Shown: positions 1 to 7,198 of the stretch, one piece after another
Position numbering within the stretch: the stretch's first letter is position 1
How the letters are laid out: each line of letters starts with the position of its first letter
Source of the DNA: DAIOSQ01 sp036752465
GTDB taxonomy: Bacteria > Pseudomonadota > Gammaproteobacteria > Legionellales > Legionellaceae
Length of the DNA stretch: 16,091 nt
Direction: 5' to 3'
Assembly (NCBI GenBank): GCA_036752465.1
Contig: DAIOSQ010000046.1
Coordinates: 1 to 16,091, forward strand
Notes under the pieces: generated by a model
What the model was told of the DNA's origin: nothing
What the model saw: only the letters and a program-made list of their open reading frames with translations
Database searches by the model: none
Made by a program: the position numbers and the translations under genes

Positions 1-184
1 GGAACGATATCTGCATATTCAACGCCGCGTGAATGCGCTTAATCATCGTTTGGATACCCTCAGCGAGATATTTGACATGTTCAATGACTATCTTGAGAAT
101 CGTCACGCCCATAATTTAGAGGTTATTATTATTTTTCTGATTGCCATTGAAATTGTCAGTGGTGTGCTCAATTTTCATTTCTAA
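1..184 (+). CDS. RMD1/YagE (DUF155) family protein, C-terminal fragment
   Basis: This is the 3' end of a gene that begins before the window; 60 residues are readable from base 2 to the TAA at 182-184. The fragment has a helical, charged stretch (NHRLDTLSEIFDMFNDYLE) followed by a hydrophobic segment (VIIIFLIAIEIVSGVLNF) that ends the protein. That order, a helix with LxxRLDxLxxIxDM character and then one C-terminal membrane anchor with IEIV, is what I know from the RMD1/YagE/DUF155 family. Eukaryotic members act in mitochondria and sporulation; the bacterial role is unclear. The stop codon overlaps the ribosome binding site of the following permease, so the two are probably co-transcribed and translationally coupled. 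Family assignment rests on the C-terminus only. Confidence 0.7.
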   Translation, partial: ERYLHIQRRVNALNHRLDTLSEIFDMFNDYLENRHAHNLEVIIIFLIAIEIVSGVLNFHF

Positions 185-200
185 AGGACTTGGTTGTACC

Positions 201-1481
201 ATGCAATTGTTATCCGCATTCAAGTTTGCCCCTCCTCGGTTGCGTACAGAGATTATCGCCGGTATTACCACATTTTTAACCATGGCCTATATTGCGTTTA
301 TCAATCCATCGATTTTGCATGATGCCGGAATGGATAAAGGTGCCGTATTCACGGCAACTTGTTTGGTAACAGCCTTTGCTTGCATATTAACGGCTATACT
401 TGCCAATTCCCCGATTGCTGTTGCCCCTGGTATGGCTTTGAATATTTATTTTTCTTATAGCGTGGTTCAAAATTTAGGGATTGATTGGCAGCATGCGTTG
501 GCCATGGTATTTATTTCTGGCATCTTATTTTTAATTATCTGTTTGACCCCTTTGCGCCGTTTATTGATAGAGGCCATCCCTCACAATTTGCAAATTGCTA
601 TCTTGATCGGCATCAGTTTGCTGATTGCACTGATATCATTACAAACCAATCAAATTATTGTCAGAGGTAGTCCGCTTCTAATGCATTTGGGTGATATCAG
701 CAGCCCTAAAAGTTTGTTGTTTTTCTTGGGTTTTGTTGCGATTGTGATCATGGATTATTTCAAAATTAGCGGCGCGATCATCATAGGCATTTTCGCCATA
801 AGTCTGCTGGCATGGCTACTTAAATTGACTACATGGCACGGAGTTCTCAGTCTTCCTCCCTCTATTCAACCAACATTTTTGCAATTAAAGTTTGATGGGT
901 TACTGACGATCGCCTCATTTAAAGCCATTTTTACCTTCTTTTTAATTGCGGTATTTGATGCCACCGGTACCCTGATTGGGCTGTTAAACCAACCTGATTT
1001 GCAACAGTTAAGTCATTATAGGTTGCGTTTGAGTCGCAGTTTGACCGCGGATGCGCTTGCCTCGGCCGTCGCCGGATTATTGGGCTGTGCCAGTACCTCG
1101 CCCTACATTGAGTCAGCGGCTGGGATCCAAGCAGGTGGTCGGACACGTACGACCACGTTGGTGGTCGCGATAGGATTTATTTTGATGCTGTTTTTCTTTC
1201 CGCTGGCACAGGCTATTCCTAGTTTTGCGGTGGGCCCAGCCCTACTCTATGTAGCCTGTTGCATGATGAAGCATGTCGATGCCTTGCATTTAGACAACAT
1301 CACCGAAACCGCACCCTGCATGATTATTATGATGATGATCCCTTATACTTTGTCGATTGCTGATGGTATTGGTGCGGGTATAGTGTTGTATACTGTTTTA
1401 AAGTTATTTACCAAGCAGGCAGTTAATCCATTGCTATGGATATTGAGTGCCTTGTTTGTGTTTTTTTTTATTATTCACTGA
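201..1481 (+). CDS. NCS2 family purine permease (AzgA/PbuG-like)
   Basis: A 426-residue polytopic inner-membrane protein with about a dozen hydrophobic segments, the usual length for the AzgA-like branch of the nucleobase-cation symporter-2 family. These import adenine, guanine or hypoxanthine with protons. Visible family motifs are NSPIAVAPGMALN (residues 69-81), FDATGTLIG (252-260), SPYIESAAGIQAGGRT (300-315) and SIADGIGAGI (385-394). The ESxAGxxxGGRT block is typical of the purine branch rather than the uracil/xanthine branch; the exact substrate cannot be read. I chose the ATG at 201 because AAAGGA lies at 183-188, twelve bases upstream, and the conserved protein starts there. An earlier in-frame TTG at 141 would lie deep inside the upstream gene. 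It probably forms an operon with the RMD1-family gene. Confidence 0.9.
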   Translation: MQLLSAFKFAPPRLRTEIIAGITTFLTMAYIAFINPSILHDAGMDKGAVFTATCLVTAFACILTAILANSPIAVAPGMALNIYFSYSVVQNLGIDWQHALAMVFISGILFLIICLTPLRRLLIEAIPHNLQIAILIGISLLIALISLQTNQIIVRGSPLLMHLGDISSPKSLLFFLGFVAIVIMDYFKISGAIIIGIFAISLLAWLLKLTTWHGVLSLPPSIQPTFLQLKFDGLLTIASFKAIFTFFLIAVFDATGTLIGLLNQPDLQQLSHYRLRLSRSLTADALASAVAGLLGCASTSPYIESAAGIQAGGRTRTTTLVVAIGFILMLFFFPLAQAIPSFAVGPALLYVACCMMKHVDALHLDNITETAPCMIIMMMIPYTLSIADGIGAGIVLYTVLKLFTKQAVNPLLWILSALFVFFFIIH

Positions 1482-1502
1482 TGTGCGTGGTCATTAGTTA
1501 AG

Positions 1503-1531
1503 CAGCGCTATGCGGCGGTCGCCTAGCGCTG
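1503..1531. terminator. Hairpin between convergent genes, possible bidirectional terminator
   Basis: CAGCGCTA (1503-1510) pairs perfectly with TAGCGCTG (1524-1531). An inner GGC/GCC pairing closes a four-base loop, leaving three unpaired bases on the left arm. The hairpin lies 21 bases after the permease stop and 10 bases past the end of the convergent dehydrogenase gene, as expected for a shared terminator. No T-run follows on either strand, so intrinsic termination would be weak; it could instead protect 3' ends. Confidence 0.4.
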
Positions 1532-1541
1532 TGCAGAATGG

Positions 1542-2567
1542 TTATTGATAATCAATTACGATGCGGCCATCAATTTTGCCCTGGCGCATTTTATCAAATA
1601 CCGTATTAATTTGTTCTATTTTTTCGGTTGTGACGATTGTTTTGACAGCTCCTGCATGCGCAAAATCAAGCGCTTCTTGCAAATCAAGGCGCGTGCCGAC
1701 AATCGAGCCTCGAATGGTGATGCCCTTTAGTACGGTATCAAAAATAGATAGGGGGAATGTACCGGGTGGCAACCCTACCAAAACTGCGGTGCCGCCACGG
1801 CGCAACATAGCTTGTGCCTGAGCAAATGCTTTGGTTGAAACCGCAGTGACCAACACCCCATGTGCGCCATGAATTTCTTTCTGTAGGAACTGAGCAGGGT
1901 CGGTAGTTAACGCATTGATTGTTATGGCAGCGCCTAATTTTTTCGCTAAACTTAATTTTTCTTCACTCACATCGACAGCGGCAACAGATAGGCCCATCGC
2001 TCTGGCATACTGTACTGCCAAATGACCAAGCCCGCCAATCCCTGCAATAACGACCCAGTTTCCGGGCCGTGTATCCGTCATTTTCAAGCCTTTATATACG
2101 GTGACCCCGGCGCACAAAATGGGCGCCATTTCAATCAGATTGGCCTTGCTAGATACGTGACCAACGTAATTCGGATCGGCAATAACATATTCGGCCAAAC
2201 TACCATTCACGGAATAACCGGTATTGGACTGCGCCTCACACAAAGTTTCCCATCCGCCCAAACAGTGGGTGCAGTGACCACAACTTGTATACAGCCATGG
2301 TACACCGACACAATCACCTTCTTTGACCGCAGTTACACCAGCGCCCACCCCGCTTACATAACCAACGCCCTCATGACCGGGAATAAAAGGAGGTTTCGGT
2401 TTCACAGGCCAATCGCCTTCTACGGCGTGTAAATCAGTGTGACAGACGCCTGAGGCGACCATTTTTACTTGGATTTGACCTGCTTTAGGTTCTGGTATTG
2501 CCACCTCTTCCACAACCAAAGGCTTTTTGAACTCTTTGACTATGGCAGCTTTCATGGTTTTCGTCAT
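1542..2567 (-). CDS. adhP: Zinc-dependent alcohol dehydrogenase, AdhP type
   Basis: A 341-residue medium-chain dehydrogenase/reductase that interconverts primary alcohols and aldehydes with NAD(H) in the cytoplasm. The catalytic zinc ligands are C42 (GVCHTDLH), H65 with E66 (PGHEGVG) and C152 (LCAGVTVYKG). The structural zinc is held by C96, C99, C102 and C110 (CGHCTHC...ETLC). The Rossmann fold has GIGGLG at 176-181. Aspartate 199 at the end of the second strand points to NAD rather than NADP. Length and sequence match the AdhP group of proteobacteria well, including the C-terminal GRIVIDYQ. The ATG is preceded by GGAG at eight bases. It is monocistronic here, convergent with the permease. 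No regulator gene is adjacent; a 14-base palindrome lies about 100 bases upstream. Confidence 0.88.
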   Translation of the reverse strand: MTKTMKAAIVKEFKKPLVVEEVAIPEPKAGQIQVKMVASGVCHTDLHAVEGDWPVKPKPPFIPGHEGVGYVSGVGAGVTAVKEGDCVGVPWLYTSCGHCTHCLGGWETLCEAQSNTGYSVNGSLAEYVIADPNYVGHVSSKANLIEMAPILCAGVTVYKGLKMTDTRPGNWVVIAGIGGLGHLAVQYARAMGLSVAAVDVSEEKLSLAKKLGAAITINALTTDPAQFLQKEIHGAHGVLVTAVSTKAFAQAQAMLRRGGTAVLVGLPPGTFPLSIFDTVLKGITIRGSIVGTRLDLQEALDFAHAGAVKTIVTTEKIEQINTVFDKMRQGKIDGRIVIDYQ

Positions 2568-2664
2568 GTTAGATCTCCGTGCTTAGGTTTGCCGTTCAAC
2601 TATCCGTCTTCAACGTATGAAACATCTTGAAGCGACTGCTGACCAACTGTTTTGTAAACACCTA

Positions 2665-2678
2665 TATAATCGATTATA
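2665..2678. promoter_or_regulatory. Perfect 14-base palindrome, possible operator upstream of adhP
   Basis: TATAATCGATTATA reads identically on both strands. It lies 98 bases upstream of the adhP start. Each half contains TATAAT, so it could serve as a -10 element in either direction, but I find no convincing -35 at the right spacing on the minus strand. A dimeric regulator site is the alternative. No regulator is encoded nearby. Confidence 0.3.
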
Positions 2679-2875
2679 GACCAATATCTTGTAGTATTGT
2701 TTTTTTGGTTTGATTAAATCGCTCTTTGTAGTAAATCAAGAAATTTGTATCATCATCGCCGTATCTGGTTTATATGAGATTATGTGGGGTAGGTTTAATG
2801 CAATCCGCTTAGCACCCTGTATGAAGGTTTAATCAAGTTTTGTGAAGGGCAATTATCGATTACTTATTGTCCACA

Positions 2876-2904
2876 TTGCATTTTAAAAGATATTTGTGTA
2901 TAAT
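2876..2904 (+). promoter_or_regulatory. Sigma70-type promoter of the 322-residue gene
   Basis: TTGCAT (2876-2881) and a consensus TATAAT (2899-2904) are separated by 17 bases. The expected transcript start is near 2911, giving a leader of about 28 bases. No good Shine-Dalgarno sequence precedes the ATG at 2939, so translation may start weakly. Confidence 0.65.
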
Positions 2905-2938
2905 AAATTAAAGCAAAATCATTTGGTGCGTATGTACG

Positions 2939-3907
2939 ATGGCTAAGATTATATCACCAGAGTATGCTATTTGTATTAGACAGGCTTTAGAAGACTATTC
3001 CGTTGATCAATCGCGTGAACATGCAATCGCGCTGGCACAGGCGTGCTTTGACATATATAGTGTGGCCGCGTCCGATGATCTTATGGCGGATAGCGCCCGT
3101 AGAATCCAAGCCGTATTAAGTCCAGAATTAAGCGAGTTATCTGCAGATGATTTTACTAGTTCCGTTAAAAGTATTTTAGACCCCGTTCTAGAAGACTTAG
3201 CACTTGCCTCCGCTGATGATTATATGACTGCCATTGCAAATGCATTGGATCCTGTGTTTGAGGATGTTAACGTGAGTGCTGCGCTTTGTACGGCACTAGC
3301 TGGTATTTTGCAAGCTATGTCTCAAGCGGATGACCTTCGGATGAACCAAGCTTTTCATGCACTTAATTATATTCACGCGATGCTTTCGAATCGGGATCAT
3401 CTAACCGAAAAACAGCAAGCAAGCTACAACGCATATTTTGTTAGCAAGAAAGCGATGCGAACCGCGCTAGCATCGTTTGAGCATGACCTTGCAGATCTTA
3501 GAAAATTACTCATTGACACGAGCAATCTTGATGCAGACCTTGGTACATTTAGGCAAGCTCTACAAGATTTCTTAGTGCTTTCTACCTCAGATCAAGTTAG
3601 GCAAGTGCCTGCGCTGCAAAAAACTGTTGCCGATTTGGGCAGTAAGGTGCTAATAACCATGGAAGATATGCCAGAAAAACAGACACTAATGTTAGCATTA
3701 CAACGCGTGATTTGTGCTGTGCTGCAATTGGCCGAACGATGTAAGCTCATTACCGCGCAGCAATTCATTGCAGGGAGCAGTTTATTTCATACATCGCGCG
3801 TCACGCTAGAAGCTGCAGTGACGGAGCAATTGTTTGAGTTGGCTGAGAAAATTCAGGAAAATTTTGTGGATAAAACTGATCCAAAAAGAACTTTGGCTTC
3901 CGATTAG
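2939..3907 (+). CDS. Hypothetical helical protein with ADD-motif repeats
   Basis: I do not recognise this 322-residue protein. It is soluble, acidic to neutral and looks almost entirely alpha-helical, with no signal peptide or membrane segment. The N-terminal third holds degenerate repeats of about 20-23 residues: one around residues 49-68 (RIQAVLSPELSEL), one at 69-91 (ADDFTSSVKSILDPVLEDL) and one at 92-112 (ADDYMTAIANALDPVFEDV). A further ADD word occurs at 130. The C-terminus is charged (EKIQENFVDKTDPKRTLASD). The repeats suggest a small helical-repeat scaffold. A secreted effector in a host-associated bacterium is possible but only speculative. It has its own promoter and is convergent with the next gene, so it is probably a single-gene unit. 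Confidence 0.7.
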   Translation: MAKIISPEYAICIRQALEDYSVDQSREHAIALAQACFDIYSVAASDDLMADSARRIQAVLSPELSELSADDFTSSVKSILDPVLEDLALASADDYMTAIANALDPVFEDVNVSAALCTALAGILQAMSQADDLRMNQAFHALNYIHAMLSNRDHLTEKQQASYNAYFVSKKAMRTALASFEHDLADLRKLLIDTSNLDADLGTFRQALQDFLVLSTSDQVRQVPALQKTVADLGSKVLITMEDMPEKQTLMLALQRVICAVLQLAERCKLITAQQFIAGSSLFHTSRVTLEAAVTEQLFELAEKIQENFVDKTDPKRTLASD

Positions 3908-3945
3908 CTAGCCTTCTTAGTTGTTGAAGCATTTTACCTATCCCC

Positions 3946-4275
3946 TCATCCCATTGAATATCCAGAATCGTAATTACTTTCTTCTAGCGACAAGCCTAAT
4001 TGGAATAATGCAGAACCACAAAATAAAAGAGCTGGGGCTACTAATAAAACCCCTATATAAGGGGTAAAGCAAGAAAAAGCAGTAAACAGTATCCCTGCCA
4101 TAGCGGTAGAAATTAGATCGTTTAGAATATTTTTATTGACTTGCTCTTTATTCCACAACGAAGAAGGATCCGGCCTATCTCCGGTTAAGAAATGAAAATT
4201 TTGAGCGTGAATTCCATATTGACCGGCATATTGTGCGTATTTTCCAGTTTCTTTAATGATAGTTGCGAGTAACAT
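3946..4275 (-). CDS. Hypothetical small protein with two membrane segments
   Basis: An unrecognised 109-residue protein. The first 50 residues are polar (ETGKYAQYAGQYGIHAQNF, then DRPDPSSLWNKEQ). Two hydrophobic segments follow, about residues 54-71 (LISTAMAGILFTAFSCF) and 73-95 (IGVLLVAPALLFCGSALFQLGL), before a short polar tail. This suggests a helical hairpin in the inner membrane with both ends on the same side. It is very likely a real gene despite its size: AAGGA sits eight bases before the ATG, and a near-ideal promoter lies at 4317-4345. Nothing in the sequence gives a function. Confidence 0.7.
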   Translation of the reverse strand: MLLATIIKETGKYAQYAGQYGIHAQNFHFLTGDRPDPSSLWNKEQVNKNILNDLISTAMAGILFTAFSCFTPYIGVLLVAPALLFCGSALFQLGLSLEESNYDSGYSMG

Positions 4276-4316
4276 TGGCGTTATCCTTTTTTGAATTCAT
4301 AATGCAATATGAATGA

Positions 4317-4345
4317 ATTATAGCTTTTTTGTTTTTTTTTTGCAA
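4317..4345 (-). promoter_or_regulatory. Sigma70-type promoter of the 109-residue gene, A-tract spacer
   Basis: Read on the minus strand, TTGCAA (4340-4345) and a consensus TATAAT (4317-4322) are exactly 17 bases apart. The spacer is almost pure A, interrupted by one C and ending GC, and so is likely bent or rigid. The expected start is near 4310, giving a leader of about 35 bases that contains the AAGGA ribosome binding site. Confidence 0.7.
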
Positions 4346-4552
4346 CACCTGATCACTCATCATTAGAAGTGTAATTTTTATCAGATTTTATAGACACATG
4401 AACTCAACTGCGTTTTTCAGGATTATGCAGCCAAGGCCAATTGATAAATCAGTAAGGTAGGTTCAGTCTAGACGTTGCGCAGACTTTTTGCGACAGAACC
4501 TTGTAAGCTCGCCAGGATATGCAAGTAGAATGGGTATAGTCCTGAGCCATAG

Positions 4553-4581
4553 GTGATATCAGTAGGTATCTATGATATGAT
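4553..4581 (+). promoter_or_regulatory. Weak candidate dnaA promoter
   Basis: GTGATA (4553-4558, four of six -35 bases) and TATGAT (4576-4581, five of six -10 bases) are 17 bases apart. They would give a leader of about 105 bases before the dnaA start. The ATATCA...TGATAT inverted repeat spans the same segment and could bind a regulator. This is the best pairing I could find, not a strong one. Confidence 0.25.
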
Positions 4582-4682
4582 GAACTCTTCAAACCTGCAC
4601 TCAAATGTAGCGGTTCGCTCAGAGCTTGATAGAGAGTGCCTGTAGTTACGTCTGTTCTTACTTTATGCCGTTTTGCATCCAC

Positions 4683-4688
4683 GAGGAG
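4683..4688 (+). promoter_or_regulatory. Ribosome binding site fixing the dnaA GTG start
   Basis: GAGGAG lies six bases before the GTG at 4695. It decides the start: the frame is open upstream to a TTG at 4626, but those 23 extra residues are Cys-rich, unlike DnaA, and have no ribosome binding site. Confidence 0.8.
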
Positions 4689-4694
4689 TGTGTT

Positions 4695-6077
4695 GTGTCA
4701 CTGAACGTATGGCAAAAATGCCTTACTATTTTACAAGAAGAGTACCCACTCCAGCAATTTAATACCTGGCTTAGGCCGTTACATGCAGAAATTCATGATG
4801 GTACCCTGATACTGCTGGCGCCGAATCGTTTTGTGGTTGATTGGGTAAAAAAAAATTTTTACTCGCGTATTTGTGAGTTAGTCAAACAGTTGAGCGCGGC
4901 CGAGATAAAACAAGTTAGTATTGAAATTGGTTCTCGGCCCAGTGCGCAAGCAGCAGAGGTGGCCACTGCTGCTTCATTGGCGAATAGCGCAGCTAAAGCG
5001 GCGGCGGTTGGCGCATCCAAAATAGAGGCCAAACGAGCATCAACAGACCATTATAAAAACACCTACCTCAATAAAAAATTTGTATTTGATAGCTTTGTGG
5101 AGGGCAACTCTAACCAACTGGCCAGAGCCGCGTCGTTGCAGGTTGCTGAACGACCAGGTGATGCCTATAACCCTTTATTCATCTATGGTGGGGTTGGTCT
5201 GGGGAAAACACATTTAATGCATGCCATTGGCAACACCATTCTCAGAAGCAACCCGGATGCTAAAGTATTATATTTACATTCAGAACGCTTTGTTGCTGAT
5301 ATGGTGAAAGCATTGCAAACTAACGCAATTAACGAATTTAAGCGATTTTATCGTTCGCTTAACGCTTTGTTGATTGATGATATTCAATTTTTTGCGGGCA
5401 AAGATCGTTCACAAGAAGAGTTTTTTCATACGTTCAACGCGCTATTGGAAGGCCAACAACAAATCATTCTCACCAGCGATCGCTATCCTAAGGAAATTGA
5501 AGGTATGGAAGAGCGCTTAAAATCACGCTTTGGCTGGGGTTTAACTGTGGCAGTCGAGCCTCCCGAGCTAGAAACGCGTGTGGCCATTCTGATTAGCAAA
5601 GCACAATTATCCAATATTGATTTACCTTATGAGGTTGCCTTTTTCATTGCTAAACGGATTCGTTCAAACGTTAGAGAGTTAGAGGGCGCATTGCGGCGGG
5701 TCATCGCGAACGCGCATTTCACCGGCAAATCAATCACCATAGATTTCGTTAATGAGGCATTACGTGATTTGCTCGCATTACAAGATCGCTTGGTTACTAT
5801 TGAAAATATTCAGAAGACTGTTGCAGAATATTATAAAGTAAAAGTGGCTGATATTTTATCCAAGCGGCGTAGCCGTTCGATTGCACGTCCCCGACAAATG
5901 GCGATGGCTTTAGCAAAAGAATTAACCAATCACAGTTTGCCAGAAATAGGGGATCATTTCGGTGGCAGAGATCATACCACGGTGATCCATGCGTGTCGTA
6001 AAGTCAAAGAACTGATTGTCGAAGCCGCTGATTTTGCTGAAGATTATAAAAACTTGATGCGTATTTTATCCTCTTAA
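4695..6077 (+). CDS. dnaA: Chromosomal replication initiator protein DnaA
   Basis: DnaA binds DnaA boxes at oriC, unwinds the origin as an ATP-bound filament and loads DnaB helicase. The protein is 460 residues, close to the 467 of E. coli. Domain I includes QFNTWLRPL (21-29). Domain II is a short Ala-rich linker (about 84-108). Domain III carries Walker A GGVGLGKT (165-172), Walker B LLIDD (225-229), the box VII arginine finger region RLKSRF (274-279) and sensor 2 NVRELEGALRR (325-335). Domain IV has a basic loop (about 390-400) and the DNA-binding signature GGRDHTTVIHACRKV (423-437). Translation starts at GTG. dnaN follows after a 17-base gap. All key residues are intact, so I expect a functional initiator. 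Confidence 0.97.
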   Translation: MSLNVWQKCLTILQEEYPLQQFNTWLRPLHAEIHDGTLILLAPNRFVVDWVKKNFYSRICELVKQLSAAEIKQVSIEIGSRPSAQAAEVATAASLANSAAKAAAVGASKIEAKRASTDHYKNTYLNKKFVFDSFVEGNSNQLARAASLQVAERPGDAYNPLFIYGGVGLGKTHLMHAIGNTILRSNPDAKVLYLHSERFVADMVKALQTNAINEFKRFYRSLNALLIDDIQFFAGKDRSQEEFFHTFNALLEGQQQIILTSDRYPKEIEGMEERLKSRFGWGLTVAVEPPELETRVAILISKAQLSNIDLPYEVAFFIAKRIRSNVRELEGALRRVIANAHFTGKSITIDFVNEALRDLLALQDRLVTIENIQKTVAEYYKVKVADILSKRRSRSIARPRQMAMALAKELTNHSLPEIGDHFGGRDHTTVIHACRKVKELIVEAADFAEDYKNLMRILSS

Positions 6078-6094
6078 CCACTTGGGAGCTCGCG

Positions 6095-7198
6095 ATGTTT
6101 GAGATATCCATGCCGAAGCAGTCACTTTTGCCACCTTTATTGACAGTTGCTGGCGCTGTTGATAAAAAACAAGCCATCAGTATTTTGTCGAATATCTTGT
6201 TAGAGTTGTCACCGAATGGATTACAGCTAACCGCAACCGATTTAGAAATTCAGATGACCTGTACTATTCCGTGTCAGACTATGGAGGGCGCTGGTGTAGT
6301 CACAGTCCCTACTAAAAAAATGATTGATATCGTGCGCTCCTTGGAAGATGCCATATTAACCATGCGGTTTGATGATAAGCACATTGCCATTAAGCAAGAT
6401 CGCAGTCAGTTTAAGTTGAGCAGCCGTAATGCCGATGATTTCCCCAAAGCACGCGATGAAATCAATATATTGGAGTTCAGTCTCCCAAAGCACGTGTTGG
6501 TTCATTTGTTGCAAATGACAGCATTTGCTATGTCGCAACAAGATGTACGGGTGTATCTGAATGGGTTATTACTAGAAATTGATCCAGAATTTATCAGCGC
6601 AGTGGCGATGGATGGTCATCGTATGGCGGTTTGTCGCCATCGATTGCATGTCAGTACCGAGCATACCCGTATTTTATTGCCTAAGAAAAGCATACAAGAG
6701 ATTTTAAGGTTGTCGCATACGGTTGCGGATGAAACCTTAGCGATTGCGATAGGCAAAAACCATTTTGCCATAACGACAGCACAATATCGGTTTTCAACCA
6801 AATTGATTGAAGCACGCTTTCCACCTTATAACAGAGCGCTACCGCAGCAGCAAGACAAACAAATAATCATCGATAAAGATATATTGCGACGAGCTTTGCA
6901 GCGGATTATGATTTTGGCGCACGAAAAATTCAAGGCAGTCCAATTAGATATCAGGCCGAGTTTGCTTACGTTAATTGCGAACAATCAAGATCAGGAAGAG
7001 GCTATCGAAACCATAGAAGCACATGTCGAGGGCGAACCGTTGACTATTGGCGTGAATGCGGGCTACCTGATGGATGTTATGCAACATTTACCCGATGGCA
7101 TGGTCAGGCTATCGTTTGCCACGGATGATAGCAGTATTTTGGTAGAGGTCGTGCAGGACCCATTATACCAATACATGATCATGCCTATGAAAATATAA
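6095..7198 (+). CDS. dnaN: DNA polymerase III beta sliding clamp
   Basis: DnaN forms the dimeric ring that tethers DNA polymerase III and other partners to DNA. The 367 residues match the family (366 in E. coli) and allow the three clamp domains. The N-terminus (SLLPPLLTVAGAVDKKQAIS, ILSNILLEL, LTATDLEIQM) and the C-terminus (YQYMIMPMKI) are typical. The C-terminal MPM region forms part of the partner-binding pocket in known clamps. The ATG at 6095 has GGGAG six bases upstream. The stop overlaps the recF start (TAATG), so the two are translationally coupled. Confidence 0.96.
   Translation: MFEISMPKQSLLPPLLTVAGAVDKKQAISILSNILLELSPNGLQLTATDLEIQMTCTIPCQTMEGAGVVTVPTKKMIDIVRSLEDAILTMRFDDKHIAIKQDRSQFKLSSRNADDFPKARDEINILEFSLPKHVLVHLLQMTAFAMSQQDVRVYLNGLLLEIDPEFISAVAMDGHRMAVCRHRLHVSTEHTRILLPKKSIQEILRLSHTVADETLAIAIGKNHFAITTAQYRFSTKLIEARFPPYNRALPQQQDKQIIIDKDILRRALQRIMILAHEKFKAVQLDIRPSLLTLIANNQDQEEAIETIEAHVEGEPLTIGVNAGYLMDVMQHLPDGMVRLSFATDDSSILVEVVQDPLYQYMIMPMKI

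Larger units (their letters stand above)
2568..2938. other. AT-rich intergenic region between divergent adhP and the 322-codon gene
   Basis: I see no gene in these 371 bases. The stretch holds a 14-base perfect palindrome (2665-2678), a promoter for the rightward gene (2876-2904), and four related GGTTTRAT/GGTTTATA words at 2707, 2767, 2792 and 2826. A single 8-of-9 match to the DnaA box (TTGTCCACA, 2867-2875) abuts the -35 element. One imperfect box is not enough to call an origin. Confidence 0.6.
4346..4694. other. Non-coding region upstream of dnaA
   Basis: These roughly 350 bases hold no gene I can support. The rpmH/rnpA genes often found divergent from dnaA are absent. I searched by eye for TTATCCACA-type DnaA boxes and found only a 7-of-9 match, TTATAGACA, near 4390. 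An AT-rich unwinding element is not evident either. Short palindromic words cluster at 4554-4581 (TGATATCA and TGATAT) around a possible promoter. The dnaA leader probably lies in the right half. Confidence 0.5.

Noticed and set aside
141..200. Longer permease start at TTG 141
   Set aside because: It lies inside the RMD1-family coding region and lacks a ribosome binding site; ATG 201 has one.
2022..2432. 136-codon plus-strand frame opposite adhP
   Set aside because: Shadow of a well-supported gene whose zinc ligands and fold motifs are intact; no independent signal.
4049..4065. ACCCCT/AGGGGT hairpin as a terminator
   Set aside because: It lies in the middle of the 109-residue coding sequence, and no T-run follows.
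4449..4682. 77-codon minus-strand reading frame upstream of dnaA
   Set aside because: No ribosome binding site before its ATG, no recognisable motif, and it would overlap the dnaA leader.
4626..4694. Longer dnaA start at the TTG
   Set aside because: The extra 23 residues are Cys-rich and unlike DnaA; the GTG at 4695 has a perfect ribosome binding site.
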